Part shown: in pieces, positions 7,370 to 14,974 of the stretch
How positions within the stretch are numbered: the stretch's first letter is position 1
How the letters are laid out: the number at the start of each line of letters is the position of its first letter
Source of the DNA: JAUVXE01 sp964349355
GTDB lineage: Bacteria > Actinomycetota > Coriobacteriia > Anaerosomatales > SLCP01
Direction: 5' to 3'
DNA: 42,812 bases
Assembly: GCA_964349355.1 (NCBI GenBank)
Contig: CAYGFZ010000013.1
Coordinates: forward strand, 1-42,812
Program-made: the position numbers and the translations under genes
The notes under the pieces: model-generated
Seen by the model: only the letters and a program-made list of their open reading frames with translations
Told to the model about the DNA's origin: nothing
The model's database searches: none

Positions 7370-8299
7370 TTGAGCATCAAGCGGATACTCGAAGGTGTGA
7401 CTCTGGTATTGATCGGTGCGATCCTCCTGCTCAACACCACCGGCCAGCTGTCGTGGTCCGTGTGGTGGTCAGTGTTGAGCCTGTGGCCGCTGCTGCTGGT
7501 CGCGGCCGGTCTGGATATCGTCGCCAAGGGACTGGACACCGAGTGGCTCCGGGTGCTTTCGAGTCTGCTCGTCATCGCTGGCATAGTCGTCGGGGCGTTC
7601 GTGCTGCCGGTCGCCGGGGGCCCGTTCGGGATCGGCTGGATGGCCGACAGCGCGGGGAGCGACTTCGATGTCGCCACCGGGCGGCCTGCACGCGTGACGG
7701 AGGGGACCGCTTCCATCCGCGGAGGTGCAGGAACCTACACGGTGCTCGCGGGATCCGCGGGCGACCTCGTCCGGGTGAGCGGGCGCACCCCCTTCGGCGA
7801 GCCGAAGATCGACGCCGACATCTCCGGTAGTTCTGCCGATGTCCGGGTCAGTGCCCCGGAGGGCGTGACTGTGTGGATGCCGCACATGCGCGGCGCCACG
7901 ACTGCCGAGGTCGCGCTCTCGCCCGAGGTCGTGTGGGATATCTCGATCGATACAGGCGCCGTCGACTTCACGGCTGATCTCGCCGGTATCGTAATCTCGG
8001 AGCTGCAGATGCGCTCCGGGGTCTCAAGCGCGCTTGTCGTCCTTGGCGAGGAGTACCCGGCCGGGCGCGAGGTACCGGTGCGGGTGAGGGGCGGGGTCTC
8101 GAGCTTCACGCTCGAGGTGCCTCGCGGCGTGCCGGTCCGTATCGAGGCCGAGGCAGGCCTTTCGAGTGTCGACGTCGATCGCAGGGTCCCGCGTATGAGC
8201 GGTGACGGGCGCGTGTGGCAGACCGACGACTGGGGACGCGGCGGGTACGATATCCGGTTCGAGGCGGGAGTGTCCAGCGTAACAGTGAAGACATACTGA
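7370..8299 (+). CDS. LiaF-like protein with adhesin-type beta domain
   Basis: A 309-residue protein. Residues 1-80 contain four hydrophobic segments (ILEGVTLVLIGAILLL; SVLSLWPLLLVAAGLDIV; VLSSLLVIAGIVVGAFVLP), as in LiaF-type proteins. Residues about 100-309 are a repetitive beta-rich domain resembling the DUF4097/toast-rack fold, with recurring short motifs (MRSGVSSALVVLG, VRGGVSSFTLEVP, FEAGVSSVTVKTY). LiaF-like proteins repress or tune cell-envelope stress two-component systems; none is visible here. The start is a TTG at 7370, placed about six bases after GGGGGAGGTGA. GTG 7361 sits on that site, and longer in-frame extension to 7001 only overlaps the PspC gene. It lies in the PspC - LiaF-like - PspC cluster, probably one transcript. 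Confidence 0.78.
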   Translation: MSIKRILEGVTLVLIGAILLLNTTGQLSWSVWWSVLSLWPLLLVAAGLDIVAKGLDTEWLRVLSSLLVIAGIVVGAFVLPVAGGPFGIGWMADSAGSDFDVATGRPARVTEGTASIRGGAGTYTVLAGSAGDLVRVSGRTPFGEPKIDADISGSSADVRVSAPEGVTVWMPHMRGATTAEVALSPEVVWDISIDTGAVDFTADLAGIVISELQMRSGVSSALVVLGEEYPAGREVPVRVRGGVSSFTLEVPRGVPVRIEAEAGLSSVDVDRRVPRMSGDGRVWQTDDWGRGGYDIRFEAGVSSVTVKTY

Positions 8300-8339
8300 G
8301 CCTGCACGCGATGCGGTGTGGAAGGAGTGAAAGGCCGTC

Positions 8340-8822
8340 GTGAGTGAGCATGAGCCGCCGGGCGGCAGCCGACCCGAGACGCGGGCGATCTACGTCGTCA
8401 TCGGAGGCCTGCTGATCGTGGTCGGTCTGGGCCTGTTGGCCGGGATCCCCGTGTTCGGCTGGTCATGGGGAGCGCTCCCCGAGTTCGTTCGGGACCTGCG
8501 CAGGATCGGGTGGCCGCTCAGCGTCGTACTTCTGGGCGTGCTCGTGATCGTCTACAGCCGAAGGCCAGGCGCGCGCCTGCCGTCAAAGGAAGCCCGCCTG
8601 ACGCGATCGCGCGACACAAGGATGGTCGCCGGAGTCTTCGGTGGGCTGTCGGACTACTTCAGTGTCGATGTGACCGTGCTGCGCGTCGGCTATCTGGCGT
8701 TCGCATTCCTCTTCGATGTCTGGGTCCCGCTGATCATCGCCTACATCGCGGCATCGATCATCGTCCCCCAAAAGGCGCAGGCGCCCTCCCCGGACGTGCC
8801 CGCGCCACCTCGCGGCGGGTGA
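8340..8822 (+). CDS. Second PspC domain membrane protein
   Basis: A 160-residue membrane protein with the domain order reversed relative to the gene at 6834. Two hydrophobic segments come first (residues 18-38, IYVVIGGLLIVVGLGLLAG; 56-72, WPLSVVLLGVLVIVYS). A PspC domain then follows at about 88-145: LTRSRDTRMVAGVFGGLSDY, FSVDVTVLRVGYLAF and a long helix ending in IIVPQK. The tail is Pro-rich. The start is a GTG with GAAGGAG about 12 bases upstream, which is somewhat far; the protein begins soundly from here and no better start exists. It lies 40 bp after the LiaF-like gene and 4 bp before the amidohydrolase gene, so it is likely in the same operon. Confidence 0.83.
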   Translation: MSEHEPPGGSRPETRAIYVVIGGLLIVVGLGLLAGIPVFGWSWGALPEFVRDLRRIGWPLSVVLLGVLVIVYSRRPGARLPSKEARLTRSRDTRMVAGVFGGLSDYFSVDVTVLRVGYLAFAFLFDVWVPLIIAYIAASIIVPQKAQAPSPDVPAPPRGG

Positions 8823-8826
8823 CGGC

Positions 8827-9747
8827 GTGTCATCGCCTGAGCCGGCCCGCGCGACACGGCCGGGAGACGTGATCGACGCCCACTGCCACCTGTTCGCAAT
8901 CGCGATCTTCGAGGAGTATGTCGCGGCCCACCCCGAAGGCGCGCCGCGATTCCGCCAGGCGCTGAGAGAGCGTAAGTTCGGCAAGCGAGGCGAGACGATC
9001 CCCGACCTCGATCCCGGCGAGATGGCGGCCTGGTACGTGCGACGTCTCGAGGCTGCCGGGATCGCGAAGGCGCTCGTCGTCTCCGTGGTGCCCGATTCTG
9101 AGTACACACGTCACTTCATCGCTGCCGCCAACGGCCACGTTCACGCGCTGTGCAACATCGATCCCCACGAGCCGGGTGCGCCCGAACTGCTCGAACGCGA
9201 GATGGAGGCAGGCTTTCGTGGCGTGAAACTCCTACCCGTCAACAGATGCTTCCGCCTGTCCGACCCGTCGTGCCGACCCTTCTTTGAGAAGGCCGCAGAA
9301 CTCAAAGCTCCGATGATCGTGCACTACGGGGTGACGGTGGATCCCGGCGGGGACCTGCGCTATGCCGACCCGATCGACCTGTCTCCGGTCGCCCGTGACT
9401 TTCCCGAGATCACCTTCGTGATCGCACACTTCGGCGCGGGATACCTCGATTCCGTGCTCAAGGTGGCCTACCAGTGCGGCAACATCGCGGTCGACTCCTC
9501 GGGCACGAACAACTGGATAGATTCGATGCCTTATCCGATGACGCTCGCACAGGTCTTCCAGCGCTCCATCACCGCTCTCGGGCCCGAGCGCGTCTTGTTC
9601 GGAACGGATTCCGGCACGACCGGTCCGTACCGCGAATGGATCGCTTATCAGCAGCGACAGATACTCGTGGAGATCGGGTTGCGGGATGAGGACCGCGACC
9701 TGGTGCTCCGGGGCAACGCTTTGCGCATCTTCGATCTGGACAGGTGA
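8827..9747 (+). CDS. Amidohydrolase-related metal-dependent hydrolase
   Basis: A 306-residue protein with the TIM-barrel amidohydrolase signature: DAHCHLF near residue 17 (HxH metal ligands on strand 1), VHYG near 157, IAHFG near 199 (further His ligands) and FGTDSG near 258 (catalytic Asp). The family (Amidohydro_2) includes decarboxylases and lactonases, so the substrate cannot be deduced. A GTG start follows the PspC stop by 4 bp. The end overlaps the region of the methyltransferase start. The protein has no signal peptide and should be cytoplasmic. Its position after an envelope-stress cluster looks like operon packing rather than pathway logic. Confidence 0.87.
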   Translation: MSSPEPARATRPGDVIDAHCHLFAIAIFEEYVAAHPEGAPRFRQALRERKFGKRGETIPDLDPGEMAAWYVRRLEAAGIAKALVVSVVPDSEYTRHFIAAANGHVHALCNIDPHEPGAPELLEREMEAGFRGVKLLPVNRCFRLSDPSCRPFFEKAAELKAPMIVHYGVTVDPGGDLRYADPIDLSPVARDFPEITFVIAHFGAGYLDSVLKVAYQCGNIAVDSSGTNNWIDSMPYPMTLAQVFQRSITALGPERVLFGTDSGTTGPYREWIAYQQRQILVEIGLRDEDRDLVLRGNALRIFDLDR

Positions 9748-9752
9748 GAGAT

Positions 9753-10571
9753 ATGGCCGAGGCCAATGGCGGGGTCAAGCCCGCGCGTGACTACGATCAG
9801 ATGGTCGACTGGGGTAAGCGGCTCGCCCGCGAAGAGCCGTTCTTTCGCGAGCTGTTCGAGGGCATCAGGGTGCGGCGACTAATCGATGTCGGATGCGGGA
9901 GCGGCCAGCATGCGATCATGTTCGCCGGCTGGGGGCTCGACGTCACGGGAGTCGACCCGAGCGAGTCGATGCTTGCTCAGGCACGCGACAACGCGGCAGC
10001 TGCGGGCGAGACGGGTGTGCGCCTCATCGAAGGCGGCTTCGGCGAAATCGAGGGTCTCCTCGGCGGGGGGTGGGACGCGGTCATCACGCTGGGTAACGGT
10101 CTGCCGCATGTCGACGGAGCGGATGGCCTTGCGAAGACACTTGCCGACTTCGCGGCCGTACTGCGGCCGGCCGGCGTGGTGGTGCTGCACCTCCTCAACC
10201 ACGCGCGGCTGATCGATCGCAATATCCGCCTCCTGCCGGTCGCCCTTCGCGAGACCTCCGGCGGCGACAGGATCTTTCTCAAGGTGCTCGACTACGTCGA
10301 GGGCGGGATCATGTTCGACTTTGTGACGCTGACGCGCGACCCGGATCCGGGTCCGGGCGAGGACAACACATTCACCTACGACGACCCGGCCGAGACCGGG
10401 TGGCACCTGCGTTCGCGGCGCTCGGTACACACAGCGTTGCCGATCGAGCTGCTCGCAGGCGCGCTCGCACGAGCCGGCTTCGTGGATGTGCGCGCGTACG
10501 GGGATCACACCGGCCGGGAACTCGATGTCAGCACCGACGAGTCGGTGATAGTCGTCGCACGGCGCGCCTGA
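9753..10571 (+). CDS. Class I SAM-dependent methyltransferase
   Basis: A 272-residue cytoplasmic protein with a Rossmann-type methyltransferase core. LIDVGCGSGQHA near residue 41 is motif I (SAM glycine-rich loop), VTGVDPSESMLAQAR near 62 holds the acidic ribose-binding residue, WDAVITLGNGLPHV near 105 is motif IV-like, and LRPAGVVVLHLLN near 137 is a typical strand. The C-terminal 90 residues are a beta-rich extension with ETGWHLRSRRSVHTALPIEL, as in small-molecule methyltransferases. The substrate is unknown. ATG 9753 has AGGTGAG five bases upstream, overlapping the previous stop; GTG 9744, overlapping the stop, is the alternative and adds three residues. The 3' end converges on maf with a 10-bp gap. 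Confidence 0.88.
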   Translation: MAEANGGVKPARDYDQMVDWGKRLAREEPFFRELFEGIRVRRLIDVGCGSGQHAIMFAGWGLDVTGVDPSESMLAQARDNAAAAGETGVRLIEGGFGEIEGLLGGGWDAVITLGNGLPHVDGADGLAKTLADFAAVLRPAGVVVLHLLNHARLIDRNIRLLPVALRETSGGDRIFLKVLDYVEGGIMFDFVTLTRDPDPGPGEDNTFTYDDPAETGWHLRSRRSVHTALPIELLAGALARAGFVDVRAYGDHTGRELDVSTDESVIVVARRA

Positions 10572-10581
10572 CGAGAGCGGA

Positions 10582-11268
10582 CTACGGGTGGGCGACTTCA
10601 GCGACCAGTCCCGGACCGAGGAGACACCTGACCTGGCGCGCAGCATCGCACGCACCTACCGGAGATGTGGGGGGCGGAAGCCCGAGACGCTCGGATTTCC
10701 TGTAGAGAGCCGCGTAGACGTGGCAGAGCGGGATGCCGGCGACGTTTTGAAAGCACTGGTCGAGATCGACCTCGGCGAGATGGCTCTCGATGTTGTAGGC
10801 GCCGGCGCAGCCGAGAAGCTCCCCGCGGGCGACCCACGCGTCGATGTCTTCGAACGTGAGGTCGCGCATCCGCACAGGCGTGATCACGGCGAACGTCTCG
10901 GGCGAGGTGTCCCCGGAGGCGAGCAGGGCGACGCCGGTCGCCACGCGGTGTATGCGACCGGAAAGCCCGGTAAGCATGCGCCGGGCCTCGTCGAGATCGG
11001 ACGGCTTGCCGAGGATCCGGGAGTCGTGTAGCACGACGGTGTCAAAAGCGATGACCGGCCCCTCGAAGTCAGCTTCCCGTGCCGCCGACGCCTTGTCCGC
11101 AGCAAGTGCGGCGACGAGAGCTCCGGGGTTGGCCGCAAGCGGGGAGTCGAGGTCCTCCGCGGTCGATGTCGCCGTGCAGGAGTAGGGGAGTCCCAGCATC
11201 GCGAAGAGCCGCCGTCGGCGGGGAGATGCCGAGGCAAGCGCGATGTGGGTGTCCGGGTCGGTGGCCAT
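10582..11268 (-). CDS. maf: Maf family nucleoside triphosphate pyrophosphatase
   Basis: A 228-residue protein of the Maf/YhdE family, which hydrolyses non-canonical or modified nucleoside triphosphates to monophosphates and pyrophosphate. ALASASPRRRRLFAMLG at residues 9-25 is the signature loop, and DTVVLHDSRILGKPSD near 72 contains the catalytic Asp and the GKP turn. RIHRVATGVAL near 103 and AYNIESHLAEVD near 155 match later family blocks. The C-terminal 30 residues after SERLGLP go beyond the usual family length (about 190-200). The start at 11268 is chosen because homology begins there; the open frame continues 54 codons upstream but would run through the divergent HEAT gene's start. The ribosome-binding site is weak. 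Confidence 0.88.
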   Translation of the reverse strand: MATDPDTHIALASASPRRRRLFAMLGLPYSCTATSTAEDLDSPLAANPGALVAALAADKASAAREADFEGPVIAFDTVVLHDSRILGKPSDLDEARRMLTGLSGRIHRVATGVALLASGDTSPETFAVITPVRMRDLTFEDIDAWVARGELLGCAGAYNIESHLAEVDLDQCFQNVAGIPLCHVYAALYRKSERLGLPPPTSPVGACDAARQVRCLLGPGLVAEVAHP

Positions 11269-11353
11269 CGCCGCGATGATACCATCGCGCAACGCGGCGG
11301 AGTGCCTATAATGGGGTGTCTGACCATGCCTGGCCGCCCACGGGAGGAGTCCG

Positions 11354-13507
11354 GTGTCCCGTCCGAACGACGCACAAGCGGTTCCCGCCGCGGTCGAGCG
11401 GTTCGTCAAACAACTCGTGATCACCCACAAGGCGGTTGCGCTCTACCCCGCCGCGAGTTCGATTCCCCGCGAGAACGCAGCCGACGCGGTCGCTCTTCTC
11501 GACGCGGTCCTGGCCGAGACGTCCGATATGCGCCTGGTCGTCTGCAAGAACGCGCTGCTCTTCGAGGGGATGCCTGTCTTTCCCGACCGACCTGCCTTCA
11601 TAGGCTTCGCCCAGGAGCTCTACAATCGCACCATCTCCGAGGTCCGCTTTCACGCCGGAGTGAACATCGAGTCGTTGGTGTCGTTCCTCGGCGTGTTGAG
11701 GATATCGGTCGAGGAGCTCCGTGCGACCGGAGGGGCGTCATCGCGCCTCTGGGACAGCGGCGTCGATGCGATCACGCTCATCGAGGCTTCGACGATGGTG
11801 ATCGATCAGGATGAGGACGCCGACACTGAAGGCCCCGAGGCCGACGATTGGCCGCCCGATCAGCTGGCTATCGACGCCATGCTTGCCGCAGCCGGAGCCG
11901 GTTCGCCGCGAGACCGCCGCGTGTTCGTGCGAACCGTTCTCGATTCTGAGGTCGCCTCGGCCTACCTTGCGCGGGCCTTCGCCCGGCACAGCGGTACCCC
12001 GCTCGAGGCGGCACGGGACATCAATATCGCCGGGCTCGCGCGTGCCGCGGACATCGACGCCGGCGAGCGTCGGTCCGAGGCGCTCCAGTCCCTTGCGAGT
12101 GCCATAGTCGGGCTCGAACCCGAGCAACGCCACGCGCTCGTCACGGCTGCGCTGCTGCCGGAGTCACGAACCGACGAGTCGGCGGCAGCGCTCGTGCGCC
12201 AACTCGGCGTGGATGCGGTCTGCCGCGCGCTTGTTGAAGGAGTCAACGCCAGTGAGGTCTCCACGGACGCCCTGGCGCGCGCGCTTCGCAACTTGACACT
12301 CATCTCGTTGGCGGGACGTGGCGAGGTCCTCGACGCGGCGGGAGCCGCTATGCGATCCGCAGGCTTCGAGGAGGGGGCCGTGAACTCGGTGCTGGAGGCA
12401 GTCGCGCCGAAACGCCTCATCGTGCGCTCTGATGCCGAGTCGTCCGAGATCGGGCAGCCCGCCGAATTGATCCTTGAACTTCTCGATGCGGCGCCATCGG
12501 TGCCCGGTCGGGGCGATGAGGATCCGGGGCTGTCGGCGCTTCGCGACGAGGCGCGGGCCGGTGTCACCGACGGAGATGTGATGGGTGCGCTGGTCACATT
12601 GGCGACCCTGGACGGTGGCGCGCGGGACTTCTCCCGGGCGATGGACGACCTCGAGGAGGGCCTCGAGTTGCTCATCGACAAGGGAGAGTTCGAAGTCGCA
12701 GCGGATGCTGCCGAATCTCTCATCCGGGCTGCGTCCGAGGCCCCCGGGGAGAGGGGAGAGAGGTTCTCTCAGGCGGTTTCGCGGCTGGCGGGGGCCGACG
12801 AGATGCGCACTGTGCACAAAGCTCTGCGCCTGTACCGGAAGGGGTCTCCCGAGCACTCTGCCTGTCTTCGGCTTCTGGGGGCACTCGGGACCCTTGCGAT
12901 CGACCCGCTGCTAGAGGTCCTTGCCGATGAGCCCGACATGTCTGTGCGCAAGTCGCTCGTCGAGTTGATCTCGACGATCGCTGACCGCCATATCGAGGAG
13001 GTCGGGGAGCGGGTGACCGACTCGCGATGGTACGTGGTCCGTAACGTCGTCTCGATCCTGGGGGCGACCCGGAGGGCCGACGTGCTTCCGTTCCTCGGCA
13101 GGACGGTCCGTCACTCAGATGCGCGCGTTCGTCGCGAGACCATACGTGCTGTGGCGGGGATTACTGATGCGCTGGTGGCACCGATGCTCGTCTCGGCACT
13201 CGACGATGCGGACGGACAGAACGTCCAGCTTGCCGCACGCTACTTGGGGAGCCTCCGACTTCCCGGTGCGATCAGGGCGCTCGAGCGCGTTGCTCTCGGC
13301 GAGGGTAGGGGCAATCGTGACCAGGGGCCGCGGATCGAGGCTATCGAGGCTTTAGGGTCGATCGGTTCGACCGAGGCGATCCCGACACTCACAGCCCTGA
13401 CGGCTCGCAAGCGTCGGCTCGGCCATGGTCGCAACCGGGGGCTTGCCCCCGCGGCCGAGTCGGCGTTGGCCGCAATCGTCGCGCGTAGTGCGGAGGAGGG
13501 GCGATGA
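11354..13507 (+). CDS. HEAT-repeat protein paired with HD-GYP, copy 2
   Basis: A 717-residue soluble protein. Residues 8-150 are the shared N-terminal module: HKAVALYPAASSIPRENA near 25, a strand pair with LLFEGMPVF near 68, ISEVRFHAGVNIESL near 95. The central part is helical and low in recognisable motifs. Residues about 495-705 are clear HEAT/PBS-lyase-like repeats: IDPLLEVLADEPDMSVRKSL, WYVVRNVVSILGATRRADVL, DARVRRETIRAVAGI and PRIEAIEALGSIGSTEAIP. This is a protein-binding scaffold with no enzyme motif. GTG start with GGGAGGAG five bases upstream. It overlaps the following HD-GYP gene by 4 bp (ATGA), the same order and coupling as at 3449-5425 but on the other strand. Confidence 0.83.
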   Translation: MSRPNDAQAVPAAVERFVKQLVITHKAVALYPAASSIPRENAADAVALLDAVLAETSDMRLVVCKNALLFEGMPVFPDRPAFIGFAQELYNRTISEVRFHAGVNIESLVSFLGVLRISVEELRATGGASSRLWDSGVDAITLIEASTMVIDQDEDADTEGPEADDWPPDQLAIDAMLAAAGAGSPRDRRVFVRTVLDSEVASAYLARAFARHSGTPLEAARDINIAGLARAADIDAGERRSEALQSLASAIVGLEPEQRHALVTAALLPESRTDESAAALVRQLGVDAVCRALVEGVNASEVSTDALARALRNLTLISLAGRGEVLDAAGAAMRSAGFEEGAVNSVLEAVAPKRLIVRSDAESSEIGQPAELILELLDAAPSVPGRGDEDPGLSALRDEARAGVTDGDVMGALVTLATLDGGARDFSRAMDDLEEGLELLIDKGEFEVAADAAESLIRAASEAPGERGERFSQAVSRLAGADEMRTVHKALRLYRKGSPEHSACLRLLGALGTLAIDPLLEVLADEPDMSVRKSLVELISTIADRHIEEVGERVTDSRWYVVRNVVSILGATRRADVLPFLGRTVRHSDARVRRETIRAVAGITDALVAPMLVSALDDADGQNVQLAARYLGSLRLPGAIRALERVALGEGRGNRDQGPRIEAIEALGSIGSTEAIPTLTALTARKRRLGHGRNRGLAPAAESALAAIVARSAEEGR

Positions 13508-14919
13508 GCGAGCTTGATCGACAGGCGCGTACGACCGGCGGGAAGTACTCCGCCAACCAGTTGCGACGCGTGCGCGACCTGCTCACCCGGATCTACGCGG
13601 CTCGCAGGGCCGCGCGCTTCTACCCCGCCGACCACGAGGCCACACAGGCTGCGATCGCCGATCTCAAGGCGGTGATCGACCGCTTCCACGACGAGGGGAC
13701 CGACGTAGCACTCAGTTTCTACGAGGACGAGGTCGTCTTCGGCGACCAGGTGATGCCGCAGGAAAGCATCCTGTTCGACCAGCTTATCCGTGAGATGATC
13801 TCGATCGGTGTCGGCAGTCTCGAATTCCTGCAGGGACTTACCGCCCCGGAGCTTGTCCGGGCGATCGCGGTGCTGGCGGCGGATCCTGCCGAAGCAGAAC
13901 GCCATGCCGGGATCCTCCGGATGCTTGATGAGGCGGAGCTGAGACATGTCCGGGTCGGCAAGGTTCGTGCGATCGAGCGCGAGCGGCCCGACGGCGATGA
14001 GATCGAGCGATCGCGAGTCGTGTATCGGGGCGCCCTGGAACTGCTCCGGGAGATGGATGACATCATCCGGCGGAATCGCACCCCTGCGTCCGGGCGGATC
14101 AAGGGTGTCGTCCGGGGGCTGACGGAGAATGTGCTCGAGAACCGCGAGGCGATGCTGGAGCTCACGGGCCTGAAGGACCACGACGAGTACACCTTCTATC
14201 ACTCCGCGAACGTCTCGATACTCTCGCTTGCCCTTGGGTCCATGATCTCGGACGACACGCGCTTCCTTTCCTCTCTCGGTGCCGGCTCACTCCTGCACGA
14301 TGTCGGCAAGATGTCCATCAGCGCAGAGGTGCTCAACAAGCCGGGTGTCCTGACTCCCCGGGAGTGGGATGAGGTGCGGCGCCATCCGGTCTCCGGAGCC
14401 CGCACAGTCTCCGGTATCCCAGGCCTCGACAAGTCCGCGATCGTTATCGTGCTCGAACACCACATGCGCTTCGACGGGACCGGGTATCCGACGCGCACCT
14501 CGAGCGCCGGGCAGCATCTCGCGTCACGTATCGTCGCTGTTGCCGATGCCTACGACGCGATGACTTCGCGACGCTCATACAGCGACGCTCGCCCCCAGGA
14601 AGAGGCCATGGAACTTCTCGCGCGCAGTATGGGGACGGCGCTCGATCCCGGGCTCGTGCGGCTTTTCGTGAACATGATGGGTCTCTATCCGCCCCGTTCC
14701 GTGGTACGGTTGTCAGACGGAGTGACCGCAGTGGTCGCGCGTCCCGGAACCGGAGGGCCGGCATCTCCCGTGGTGCGGGTGATCGCTTCGGCCAGTGGCG
14801 AGATGGTCGAGCCCTATCGACTCGATCTGGCTCAAGACGGCTCGCCAGCTATCGTGAGAACCATCGATCCGTGTGATCTCAACATCGACATCGACGAATA
14901 CCTCCGAAACGGGGACTAA
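13504..14919 (+). CDS. HD-GYP domain phosphodiesterase-like protein, copy 2
   Basis: A 471-residue cytoplasmic protein. Residues about 25-165 are the shared N-terminal module (YAARRAARFYPADHEATQ near 31; a strand with VVFGDQVMP near 77; VGSLEFLQGLTAPEL near 103). The HD-GYP domain spans about 210-400: HSANVSILSLALG, LLHDVGKMSISAEVLNKPG, LEHHMRFDGTGYP and DAYDAMTSRRSY. These match the family well, with HHM where HHE is common. Likely c-di-GMP or related cyclic-dinucleotide hydrolysis. The C-terminal tail (VVRLSDGVTAVVARPG) is like copy 1. It is more complete than copy 1, so copy 2 may be the active enzyme. ATGA overlap with the HEAT gene. UPF0182 follows closely. Confidence 0.92.
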   Translation: MSELDRQARTTGGKYSANQLRRVRDLLTRIYAARRAARFYPADHEATQAAIADLKAVIDRFHDEGTDVALSFYEDEVVFGDQVMPQESILFDQLIREMISIGVGSLEFLQGLTAPELVRAIAVLAADPAEAERHAGILRMLDEAELRHVRVGKVRAIERERPDGDEIERSRVVYRGALELLREMDDIIRRNRTPASGRIKGVVRGLTENVLENREAMLELTGLKDHDEYTFYHSANVSILSLALGSMISDDTRFLSSLGAGSLLHDVGKMSISAEVLNKPGVLTPREWDEVRRHPVSGARTVSGIPGLDKSAIVIVLEHHMRFDGTGYPTRTSSAGQHLASRIVAVADAYDAMTSRRSYSDARPQEEAMELLARSMGTALDPGLVRLFVNMMGLYPPRSVVRLSDGVTAVVARPGTGGPASPVVRVIASASGEMVEPYRLDLAQDGSPAIVRTIDPCDLNIDIDEYLRNGD

Positions 14920-14974
14920 CTCCCCGACGAGCTTTTCGGAGGCGTCACCCCGACTCCCTTTCGACAGAGAGGAT

